Below, in pieces: positions 6,760 through 14,049 of a stretch of DNA of 55,470 bases. A program made the position numbers and the translations under genes. Origin of the DNA: an uncultured Prevotella sp. (lineage in GTDB: Bacteria > Bacteroidota > Bacteroidia > Bacteroidales > Bacteroidaceae). The notes under the pieces were generated by a model. It was given only the letters and a program-made list of their open reading frames with translations, was not told the DNA's origin and did not search any database. The stretch's first letter is position 1; every line of letters starts with the position of its first letter. Where the stretch lies: assembly GCA_934196725.1 (NCBI GenBank), contig CAKPWR010000009.1:1-55470 (forward strand), in the 5' to 3' direction.

Positions 6760-9534
6760 ATGAAAGAAATCAAGTTATTTGATTATCAAGAGGATATGAA
6801 GGAACGGATTGAGAAGGCGTTGCGCCTTCATCGGTCCGTAATGGCACAAATGCCGACGGGAACTGGAAAAACGGTTCTACTCGCTTCGGTCGTAGAATCG
6901 TTTTTGAGGGAACATTCCAATTGCAATGTTTGGATTGTCGCCCATAGAAGGGAGTTGGTTTCTCAAATTCGAGAAACTATTGAAAGGGTCTTTTCGAAAA
7001 TCACCCCGTCCCTCTTTACCCTTAAAGAGGGCTCCACCTCTCACCCCGACCCTCTCTCCTCAGGAGCGAGGGAGGAAACCGCTCCTCCTCGTCGCTCGGA
7101 ACCGCTACGCTCTAAGGTTGGCGGACCATCAAAGGTCTCGCCAGATTGTTTGTCGGCTGGCGCATTAAAGGAGGTGTCAAAGAGGGCATCAAAGCCCTCG
7201 CCAGATTGTTTGTCGGCTGGCGCATTAAAGGAGGTGTCAAAGGGGGCATCAAAGCCCTCGCCAGATTGTTTGTGCGGTGTAAACCGCCTTGCTAAAAAAG
7301 AGGATGGAACTTCTTCCAATTTGATAAAAAAGCCGTTGGATTCTTCACTCTTCACTCTTCGTTCTTCACTTATAAAAGCTGTGTCGATACAATGGTTGTC
7401 GAAGCACTATGACGAGATAGAGGAAGAACCAGGAATGATAGTGATTGACGAGGCGCACCATGCCCTTGCCAAGACCTATAAGGAGATGTGGGAGAGATTC
7501 CCGAAAGCTAAGTTCCTGGGGCTGACGGCTACACCTTGCCGATTGAATGGTAAGGGTTTTACTGATCTGTTTGACGTATTGGTGCAGTCGTGGAGTGTTC
7601 CTGAGTTTATCAGCAAGGGAAGATTGGCGACATACGATTTCGTGAGCATCAAGTCGGATGGTGTGACGCAACGGCTCATCGACTCCTTGCAGAAGCGAGG
7701 AGCAGATGGTGACTACCAGAACAAGGAAATGGATATGTTGCTGAATAAGAAGCCGAGTATCGAAAGGCTCTATCAGAGTTTGGAGGAATATGGTAAAGAT
7801 AGAAAGGGCATCGTGTATGCTATCAATATCAGTCATGCTAATGCTATTGCCGAGTTCTACAGAGAACACGGCATAGCTGCTGTTGCCATTGATAGTAAAA
7901 CTCCTGCGAGTGAGCGTAGAATGCTTATTGAAAGGTTCAAATCTTCTTCCTTATCGTTTTCGAAAACCCACCCGTCCTCCCTTACCCTTAAGGGAGGCTC
8001 CACCGCTTTCCCCAAGCCCCTTTCCCCTCAGGGGACAGGGGATGTAACCGCCCTCCGGTGCTCGGAACCGCTACGCTCTAAGGATGGCGGACCATCAAAG
8101 GTCTCGCCAGATTGTTTGTGCGGTGTAAACCGCCTTGCTGATGAACTTGCTCCTATACAGGTACTGGTGAATGTAGATATTTTCTCGGAAGGATTTGACT
8201 GTCCGGATGTGGAGTTTGTACAGTTGGCTCGACCAACGCTGTCGCTTGCCAAATATCTGCAGATGGTGGGACGAGGATTGCGAGTAGCTAAGGGAAAGAA
8301 GAACTGCGTGATTATTGATAATGTGGGACTGTATCGGGTGTTTGGATTGCCTTCGCAAGTATGGAACTGGAAGGCGATGTTCGAGGGAAAGCTGAAAGTT
8401 GGCAAGAAAATGGAGACTCCGAAGGAAAGAGAGTTTTTCCTGATGAGCAAGGTGAAAGACGGTATTCAGATTAATCCAGACTCGGAAATGATGATGGTGA
8501 TGAGCCATGAGGAACTGATGCAGTCGTTGCTGTATCGGGAGTTTGTGGATTGCAATGATGATTTTGCCATCGTCAAGTTACCTGACGGAAAGATGACGGT
8601 GGTAAACCGGCAAGGCGAACAGGTGATAGAACCAGGCAACTATTATGAAATGAAGTTCTTGCGAGGTAATATCTTATCCTATCGACCTCGCAGAAAGACT
8701 GTGTGTTACTACGACCTCTTGGCGAGAGTTGTCATCGACGAGGACATTCATGCGAAGGATGCTCCCGAAGTAATCACCATCAATAAATGGGAGTTCGTCG
8801 AATATAATGGTCTCTTCAGATCTCGTACCTATGAGTACTTTGCTTTACCTTTTCGCCCTTCCCAATATGACCTATGGAATTATGGATATTATTTGATATA
8901 CAACTTTCAACGCTCTACAGCCAGTGGTTGTCAGGAATGGATATATAAAGAGGAGGATGGCGGCTCTATGCGTATGTATAAAGAAAACAGTGAAAAGGTT
9001 TGTTTTTTACGTGGCGACCATACTCATGTATATTGGCTGTGCGCCGACCTGTACGATAGTGGCATAGTGGTCATGGACAGTCATGAGGATTATTACTTCG
9101 TTGACTCCAGCTTGAAAAAGACCTATATAGGTTGCAATCAACCCAAAACAGAAAGCGAAAATTTGATGGTTGCGATGCCTCGGCTTGGCAAAGTGGTCTA
9201 TGAGCGAGAAATGAAGCGTAGGAAAAAGCAAGAGGAACAGGAGTTGGAGCTTATGCACGAGAAGTCGGAGGCAGGACATGTGGAATTGTATCAAGCAGGA
9301 AAGAAATGGGGCGTGAAGGTAGATGGTAAAGTTATCGTGCCACCCCTCTACCACAGCATAGCGCAACCTGTAGGTGCCTATTGCGCCTTTGAACAGATTC
9401 CCCAACATTGGGGCGTTATGACATTGAAAGGAAAAGTGATTGTTGATGCCAAATATGAGAAGGTGGAGATTCGTGACAATGGAATCGCCGTGGTAACAGG
9501 CATCACTGGAAAAACACAGACAATCAAGCTTTAA
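6760..9534 (+). CDS. DEAH-box superfamily 2 helicase with in-frame repeat insertions
   Basis: This 924-residue SF2 helicase has motif I MPTGTGKT (31-38), motif Ia AHRRELVSQ, motif II DEAH (230-233), motif III LTATP, motif V DIFSEGFDCPD and motif VI QMVGRGLR (about 501-508). The C-terminus carries WG-type repeats (KKWGVKVDGKVIVPP, HWGVMTLKGKVIVDA). Two segments look foreign. Residues about 78-204, between motifs Ia and II, hold a family F element, a 60-bp tandem duplication and a family B repeat. Residues about 400-460, just before motif V, hold a second family F element. Both F copies are read in the same frame and keep the gene open. Without them the flanks join plausibly (IERVF to VSIQWLSK, RFKS to IQVLVNVD). 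Whether the full-length protein works as a helicase is unclear. Confidence 0.9.
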   Translation: MKEIKLFDYQEDMKERIEKALRLHRSVMAQMPTGTGKTVLLASVVESFLREHSNCNVWIVAHRRELVSQIRETIERVFSKITPSLFTLKEGSTSHPDPLSSGAREETAPPRRSEPLRSKVGGPSKVSPDCLSAGALKEVSKRASKPSPDCLSAGALKEVSKGASKPSPDCLCGVNRLAKKEDGTSSNLIKKPLDSSLFTLRSSLIKAVSIQWLSKHYDEIEEEPGMIVIDEAHHALAKTYKEMWERFPKAKFLGLTATPCRLNGKGFTDLFDVLVQSWSVPEFISKGRLATYDFVSIKSDGVTQRLIDSLQKRGADGDYQNKEMDMLLNKKPSIERLYQSLEEYGKDRKGIVYAINISHANAIAEFYREHGIAAVAIDSKTPASERRMLIERFKSSSLSFSKTHPSSLTLKGGSTAFPKPLSPQGTGDVTALRCSEPLRSKDGGPSKVSPDCLCGVNRLADELAPIQVLVNVDIFSEGFDCPDVEFVQLARPTLSLAKYLQMVGRGLRVAKGKKNCVIIDNVGLYRVFGLPSQVWNWKAMFEGKLKVGKKMETPKEREFFLMSKVKDGIQINPDSEMMMVMSHEELMQSLLYREFVDCNDDFAIVKLPDGKMTVVNRQGEQVIEPGNYYEMKFLRGNILSYRPRRKTVCYYDLLARVVIDEDIHAKDAPEVITINKWEFVEYNGLFRSRTYEYFALPFRPSQYDLWNYGYYLIYNFQRSTASGCQEWIYKEEDGGSMRMYKENSEKVCFLRGDHTHVYWLCADLYDSGIVVMDSHEDYYFVDSSLKKTYIGCNQPKTESENLMVAMPRLGKVVYEREMKRRKKQEEQELELMHEKSEAGHVELYQAGKKWGVKVDGKVIVPPLYHSIAQPVGAYCAFEQIPQHWGVMTLKGKVIVDAKYEKVEIRDNGIAVVTGITGKTQTIKL
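6991..7370 (+). repeat. Repeat family F, first copy inside the helicase, with nested repeats
   Basis: The element starts TTTTCGAAAATC at 6991. Its first stem-loop is CCTCTTTACCCTTAAAGAGG and its second is CCCTC..CTCCTCAGGAG..GAGGG. The block GAACCGCTACGCT follows. Next is a 60-bp unit repeated in tandem (7141-7200 and 7201-7260, apparently differing at one base) and a partial third unit. A 33-bp family B repeat at 7338-7370 closes the insert. All of it is read through in the helicase frame. Confidence 0.85.
7141..7260 (+). repeat. 60-bp tandem duplication inside the helicase gene
   Basis: Two 60-bp units beginning CCAGATTGTTTGTCGGCTGG lie at 7141-7200 and 7201-7260 and appear to differ only by A/G in the GAGGG/GGGGG stretch. 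A third partial unit begins at 7261. Being a multiple of three, the duplication keeps the frame and adds 20 residues per unit (SPDCLSAGALKEVSK...). Confidence 0.9.
7957..8137 (+). repeat. Repeat family F, second copy inside the helicase
   Basis: It starts TTTTCGAAAACCC. Its first stem is CCTCCCTTACCCTTAAGGGAGG, and its second stem is CCCCT..CCCCTCAGGGG..AGGGG. It ends near GTGCGGTGTAAACCGCC. It is read in the same frame as the first copy (LTLKGGST, SEPLRSKDGGPSKVSPDCL). Confidence 0.85.
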
Positions 9535-9570
9535 AAGGTAAAAGGGTAAAAAGGTAAAAAAGTAAAAAGG
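9534..9570 (+). repeat. GTAAAAA short tandem repeat
   Basis: Units AAAAGGTAAAAGGGTAAAAA follow the helicase stop codon directly. The same type lies between trpF and trpA (23860-23890). Confidence 0.6.
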
Positions 9571-9624
9571 GCTTTTGGGACCAATTGTGATAAAAACACG
9601 TAAAAGAAGCAGGTGGTAGTAACG

Positions 9625-9667
9625 AAAACAGACCGATGTGAACAAGAGTTCATGTCGGTCTGTTTTT
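9625..9667. terminator. Terminator between helicase and pectinesterase
   Basis: A long hairpin of AAAACAGACCGA ... TCGGTCTGTTTT, with inner stem TGAAC/GTTCA, ends in a T run on the plus strand and has a shorter T stretch on the minus strand. It can serve both converging genes. Confidence 0.8.
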
Positions 9668-9696
9668 TGTTGTGTGTCGGGCATGACGCTGACCTA

Positions 9697-9713
9697 GTTG
9701 GTTCAAATCCAAC
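9697..9713 (+). other. tRNA T-arm-like fragment
   Basis: GTTGG TTCAAAT CCAAC forms a perfect 5-bp stem with the canonical T-loop sequence. No matching 5' acceptor strand or anticodon arm is found in the preceding 80 bp, so it is not a full tRNA. It could be an attachment-site remnant left by an element that used a tRNA 3' end, or chance. Confidence 0.3.
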
Positions 9714-9742
9714 CGCAGTTATATCGCCAACCGAAGTTTCCT

Positions 9743-12700
9743 TTATTTCATGATCACTTTTTCGGTCTTCTTGCTGCCGTCAGCAAGAGTCTTCACAACG
9801 ATGTTGATTCCTTTCTGAAGACTGTTCTGCTGAGCACCGCTTACAGAGAAGATGGCTGTGTTTACGGTTGCTGCATCTTCAGTTGAAGCAATGTTCTTGA
9901 TGCCTGTAGCAACAGAAGTCATCTTACCGAAACCACCCATCTCGTTGGCTGCACGAACGCTCCATGTACCTGTAGCACCAGCAATATCGAGTGACTTCTC
10001 AGCTGTCAAGGCGAAGAACTTGCCGTCCTTCAATACGATGTACATCTGTGCATCACCTTCCCAAGCGAGCTTGCCGTTGTTTTCTGTAGCTCCTGCTATT
10101 ACCTTCTGAGATGTGAGGTCAGCTGGTTTCCAGTTGCTGAATACCTTGTCGAGGCTGAATTCAGCTGCCTTCTCGGCTGTGATGATGGTGTTGTATTCGC
10201 TAACTTCCTTATCCTTTGTAAACTTCACGATGTTCTCTGCAGGAGAAATCACCTTGCCGTTCTCATCAACTGTGTTGTACTCGAAGAAGTTCTTTGCAAC
10301 CACGTTCATACCACCTGTTGTCCAGCGGGTAGAAGCAATCTTGGCTGCTGCGTTCTTGTCAAGGATGGTGTTGAGGAAAGCACACTTGGCTGTTCCGCCC
10401 CATGAGCGACCGAAGGTGAAGCTGTCTGTAGCTGAACCTACAATCTTACATCCGTCAAATACATAACCATAATCAGTTCCGTCTGTGTAAGGAGCTGTGA
10501 TGTAAGAACCCTTACCAGGCTCCAACGTCAAGGTACACTTGTTGAAGAATGCATCGCCACCGCCGCAGATGAAGTCTACGATTCCGTGGATGTCTGAGTT
10601 CTCGAAGTAGTACTGACCCTTATTATTGTTGCTATAGTAAGTATCCTGATATGAAAGCATCTTCACGTTCTTGCAGATGGTCTGTGTTCCCTTATCCTGA
10701 AGGCAGACTGCACGGCCGGTGCTATTGTTGAACGGATAAGCATTCTTAAGGGTGAGATCCTGCATGTAAAGACCTGTGCTGGTGTTGTACAATGTTGCTG
10801 TAACACCGATTCCCTCTACCTCTGGCTTGTTCACGATAATGGTCTTGTCCATATTCTCACCGATGATAGAGATATTGTTGCCACTGATAGTGGTAAGACA
10901 CTTGTCTTCGAGATCGTATGTGCCGTTAGGCAAGAAGATGTATGTACGTGCAGCGTTGGCAGCTGCATTGTTGCCGTTTGCAATTTCGAGAGCTGTAATG
11001 AAGCTCTTTGCGTCGCCTGCCTTTACTTCCATCCAGTTGCCATTCTGAGCGAAGGCAGGATTGGTCATGTTTACGATGCTGAGGCTGTGGATATATGTAT
11101 CTCCTCCTTCGAAGGTCAGGGTATATTCACCGCTCTCAGTTGATTCGTTCTGGAGAATACCGAGGTTGCCGTCCTTTGTTGCCTTTGCATCAATAGAACT
11201 TACTTCATTTCCCTTAGGGTCGAGGAGGGTAATCTTACCAGTCTTAGAATATTGGCAGAGGTTCATCTTGATGTAACCCTTGCCGCCCATCAATACCTTG
11301 ATCTTGCCGTTTGATTCGAATACCCAACCGTGTGTAGTATCGTGCCACTTGCCGTTTTCTACAGAAATAGCCTCGTGGTCGTTGATGTCGAAACCTTCCT
11401 TAGTGAAGTTGTAGTCGTAACGGGCAGTTGCATTGGCAGTCTCAATATCTGTTACGAGTGCATAGAGTGCTGCATCTGCTGTAATGACAGAAGAGGTTGT
11501 GAACTTCTTCTCGTCCTGCTTCAAGGAAGAAGACCATCCGCGGAACTTCTTGCCGTCAGCTACAGTTACCTTGTTTTCTACGCCTTCTACGAAGGCTTCA
11601 ATCTCTGCATCCTGTTCTACAACCTGTGTGCCGAGAACAGTCTTGCCGTCTATATTATAATAGGTGAGGGTGAAGTCTGGCTTGAAGCCTACTGTCAATT
11701 CATAGGTTACCTCGTCACCGTTTGCCTCTACTACGATAGTAGCTACAGTCTTCTGGCTGGCACCTTCGCCTGTAGTGGTGTAAGTAGTGCTCTTGATAGT
11801 TCCGTTGGCTGTAACGAGATCAGCAAGAGGGTTAGACTCTGTGATGAGCTTAGCCTTCTTTGAAACCAGAATGGTTGCGATTTGCTTGCCTTCTGCATTC
11901 TCTTCGAAGAGGTCGGCAGCCTGATAAGCCTTGCCGTTGACAGAGAAACTGCCCAGCATTGGAGTCTTGCTCATATCTACGTTGCCATAGATAGCGAGGT
12001 CGGTAACGTAAGCGTTCTGACCGAGAGTAAAGTTCTCGAACTTAATCTGACAGTTGGTACGGTTTACGTCGAGAGTCAGGTCCTCACCCTTGGCATTTAC
12101 GATAGATACGTTGTGGATTACTACCCAGTCTTCGTCGCCGTCACCCTTTACTGATACCTTGATACCACGCTTGCCACCGGTGGCTGCCTGGTGGAGAGTA
12201 ATCTTGGTGATGCTAGCCAATGGAGATGTAACAACACTAGGCTCTGCGGTCTTGTATTCGCCGGTGTACTTGGCTGTCTGCATGTAACCGGTAATCTCTG
12301 GGAATTTAGAGTTGGTACCTTTTGGATAAACGCCCACGCCATTGAATGTAAAGCTGAGGTTCTCCTTGCTGTAGAGGGTTTTCACGTTTACTACCTCGTC
12401 GGTAGCCTTACTGCGGTCGATTTCATTCCAGTTGGTGAAATCTGTAGAGTAGAGTGGCTTCTCCTGAACGGTACTAACCTGTACCACCTTTACGTTATAA
12501 AGGTAGCAAACACCAGTTGCCACTACTTCAACATAGCCTTTAGCCACTTCTGCTGTAGTAGCTTTGTGGTCAGTAGCGTCTTCTGTTGCAGCTACACCAC
12601 CGATGGTGTAGTTGTGGTAGCCAGGGTAGCTGGTTACAGTGACGATGTCCTTGGCTGACTTGACTGGTACCTGAAGGATGGTTCCGGCGTTAAACTGTGC

Positions 12701-12931
12701 GTCTTTTTCTCTTCCTTTCAGTTTACCATTGGTAGCATCTACATGCAGTAGGATGCCGTCAACAGTAGAGGCAACGTCTCCCACTTTACCTTGATAATTT
12801 GTTGCTGTGTTGATTCCTTCTGGCACGTTGTGCTGGAAGTCCCAAATAGCAGTTACGTCTTGTGCCTTTGCAATGAAAGCAAAGACAAGCAACAGGCTTA
12901 GAAGCCCGAATCTGAGTAGATCTTTTTTCAT
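9743..12931 (-). CDS. Secreted multidomain pectinesterase (CE8)
   Basis: This 1062-residue protein starts with a signal peptide (MKKDLLRFGLLSLLLVFAF, cleavage near AKA-Q). The first 650 residues or so hold several beta-rich modules of unknown type, each with a WDF/FTNWN/YNFTKEGF-like opening. They are probably carbohydrate-binding or linker modules. The right-handed beta-helix of carbohydrate esterase family 8 occupies about residues 690-960. It has the signatures SYQDTYY, GIVDFICGGGDAFF (catalytic Asp) and FGRSWGG (substrate-binding Arg). The C-terminus (AIFSVSGAQQNSLQKGINIV) resembles the sorting or anchoring tails common on Prevotella secreted proteins. It removes methyl groups from homogalacturonan and so prepares substrate for the neighbouring PL1 and GH28 enzymes. 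No SusC/SusD pair is present in the window. Confidence 0.9.
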   Translation of the reverse strand: MKKDLLRFGLLSLLLVFAFIAKAQDVTAIWDFQHNVPEGINTATNYQGKVGDVASTVDGILLHVDATNGKLKGREKDAQFNAGTILQVPVKSAKDIVTVTSYPGYHNYTIGGVAATEDATDHKATTAEVAKGYVEVVATGVCYLYNVKVVQVSTVQEKPLYSTDFTNWNEIDRSKATDEVVNVKTLYSKENLSFTFNGVGVYPKGTNSKFPEITGYMQTAKYTGEYKTAEPSVVTSPLASITKITLHQAATGGKRGIKVSVKGDGDEDWVVIHNVSIVNAKGEDLTLDVNRTNCQIKFENFTLGQNAYVTDLAIYGNVDMSKTPMLGSFSVNGKAYQAADLFEENAEGKQIATILVSKKAKLITESNPLADLVTANGTIKSTTYTTTGEGASQKTVATIVVEANGDEVTYELTVGFKPDFTLTYYNIDGKTVLGTQVVEQDAEIEAFVEGVENKVTVADGKKFRGWSSSLKQDEKKFTTSSVITADAALYALVTDIETANATARYDYNFTKEGFDINDHEAISVENGKWHDTTHGWVFESNGKIKVLMGGKGYIKMNLCQYSKTGKITLLDPKGNEVSSIDAKATKDGNLGILQNESTESGEYTLTFEGGDTYIHSLSIVNMTNPAFAQNGNWMEVKAGDAKSFITALEIANGNNAAANAARTYIFLPNGTYDLEDKCLTTISGNNISIIGENMDKTIIVNKPEVEGIGVTATLYNTSTGLYMQDLTLKNAYPFNNSTGRAVCLQDKGTQTICKNVKMLSYQDTYYSNNNKGQYYFENSDIHGIVDFICGGGDAFFNKCTLTLEPGKGSYITAPYTDGTDYGYVFDGCKIVGSATDSFTFGRSWGGTAKCAFLNTILDKNAAAKIASTRWTTGGMNVVAKNFFEYNTVDENGKVISPAENIVKFTKDKEVSEYNTIITAEKAAEFSLDKVFSNWKPADLTSQKVIAGATENNGKLAWEGDAQMYIVLKDGKFFALTAEKSLDIAGATGTWSVRAANEMGGFGKMTSVATGIKNIASTEDAATVNTAIFSVSGAQQNSLQKGINIVVKTLADGSKKTEKVIMK

Positions 12932-12996
12932 TTTGTTTGCCTTTAGGTTACTATACTTATTTAATTATTACTTTTGTATTTTTAAGTTTATAGGTG

Positions 12997-13004
12997 CAAA
13001 AGTA
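12997..13004 (-). promoter_or_regulatory. -7 box of the pectinesterase gene
   Basis: TACTTTTG on the minus strand, about 65 bp before the start. No convincing TTG lies 19 nt further upstream. Confidence 0.4.
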
Positions 13005-13102
13005 CACTTATTATTTCGATTTCGTTTCATTTCCTTCCGAATTTCTTGTAAAAGCTACGTAAACGTTTTCGCAGTTTTAATTCATTTTGGTTCATGTTTT
13101 CC

Positions 13103-13132
13103 TTGTGTTCTCAAAATGATTTGTTAATTTTG
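13103..13132 (+). promoter_or_regulatory. Promoter of the small secreted protein gene
   Basis: TTG at 13103-13105, 19-nt spacer, TAATTTTG at 13125-13132. This is a full match to the Bacteroidota consensus and implies a leader of about 80 nt. Confidence 0.65.
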
Positions 13133-13219
13133 CCATCGGAATAAACAAGAAATGAATTAAACTTGAATAAAGTTATTCACAACTAATATTTAAATTGTAA
13201 ACTTAAAAACAGATAGATT

Positions 13220-13882
13220 ATGAAGAAATTTTTTACTCTTATCGCAGCTGTCGCTATGGCAGCAAGTATGAACGCTCAGTCTGAGTGGAACTTTAGCAAC
13301 TGGGATGCTAAGAAGTATTCAGAGACTTTTACCAAAGATGGATTGACTTTGAATATTAATAAGAATAGCAAGGGAGAGGATGCTCCTATGACTATTGATA
13401 GTAACAAGAAGAAAGTTGACGATGTTCAGTATACTCAGCGTCTTAAGTTGTCTGGTACAGGTTCTGTTTCTGATTTAGAGAACTTGGTTCGAGTAGTATC
13501 ATTTAATGTAGAGGGACCTGGTGATATTTATGTTGTTGCTGCTCATGCAAGTAGTAATGGTGATCCTAGAGTATTAAAGGTTGCTGCTGTTATAGATAAT
13601 GCTGTGACTTCTTTGGAGGATGTTTCCTATGATGCAAATGAAATCAAATCTTTCACAGTGAAGTATGATCAGAAAAAAGCTGCTAAGATATTGATTTATT
13701 CTGGCAAGAGCGGTATGAATATCTATGATATTAAGTTCACTCCTGCTAACGTTTCAAACGGCATTTCAAACATTAGCGTTGATTCTGCTAAGGCTGGTAA
13801 GACATACAACCTCGCAGGTCAGTTGGTTTCAGACTCTTACAAGGGTATGGTAATCAAGAACGGCAAGAAGTTCGTGAAGTAA
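13220..13882 (+). CDS. Small secreted beta-rich protein
   Basis: The 220-residue protein has a clear signal peptide (MKKFFTLIAAVAMAASMNAQ). A beta-rich domain opens with SEWNFSNWDAKKYSETF, similar in style to modules of the divergent pectinesterase (DFTNWNEIDRSKAT). The C-terminal tail AGKTYNLAGQLVSDSYKGMV is of the kind seen on many secreted Prevotella proteins. No catalytic motif is visible. A stand-alone carbohydrate-binding or surface role in pectin use is inferred only from location and this resemblance. It is divergently transcribed from the pectinesterase with its own promoter, and a hairpin terminator follows. Confidence 0.8.
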   Translation: MKKFFTLIAAVAMAASMNAQSEWNFSNWDAKKYSETFTKDGLTLNINKNSKGEDAPMTIDSNKKKVDDVQYTQRLKLSGTGSVSDLENLVRVVSFNVEGPGDIYVVAAHASSNGDPRVLKVAAVIDNAVTSLEDVSYDANEIKSFTVKYDQKKAAKILIYSGKSGMNIYDIKFTPANVSNGISNISVDSAKAGKTYNLAGQLVSDSYKGMVIKNGKKFVK

Positions 13883-13951
13883 TCAAAAGAATATAAGATT
13901 TTAATTGACGAAAATACCGTTAATCAAATTTTTCATTGATTTAATAAAATT

Positions 13952-13997
13952 CGCCCGTGTTCAGTATTCGTTTACTGTAACACGGGCGTTATTTTTT
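13952..13997 (+). terminator. Terminator of the small secreted protein gene
   Basis: CGCCCGTGTT / AACACGGGCG stem with a 17-nt loop, followed by TTATTTTTTTT. Confidence 0.85.
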
Positions 13998-14004
13998 TTC
14001 GTTC

Positions 14005-14049
14005 TTTATTTGATAACCTTATCTGTTTTTATTTGATAACCTTATCTGT
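14005..14049. repeat. Tandem duplication of the pectate lyase gene 3' end
   Basis: TTTATTTGATAACCTTATCTGT occurs twice (14005-14026 and 14028-14049). The second copy contains the last codons and stop of the PL1 gene, and the first is a non-coding duplicate just beyond it. Confidence 0.85.

Noticed and set aside
9660..9735. A complete tRNA gene
   Set aside because: Only a T-arm is recognisable. No acceptor, D or anticodon arm can be matched.
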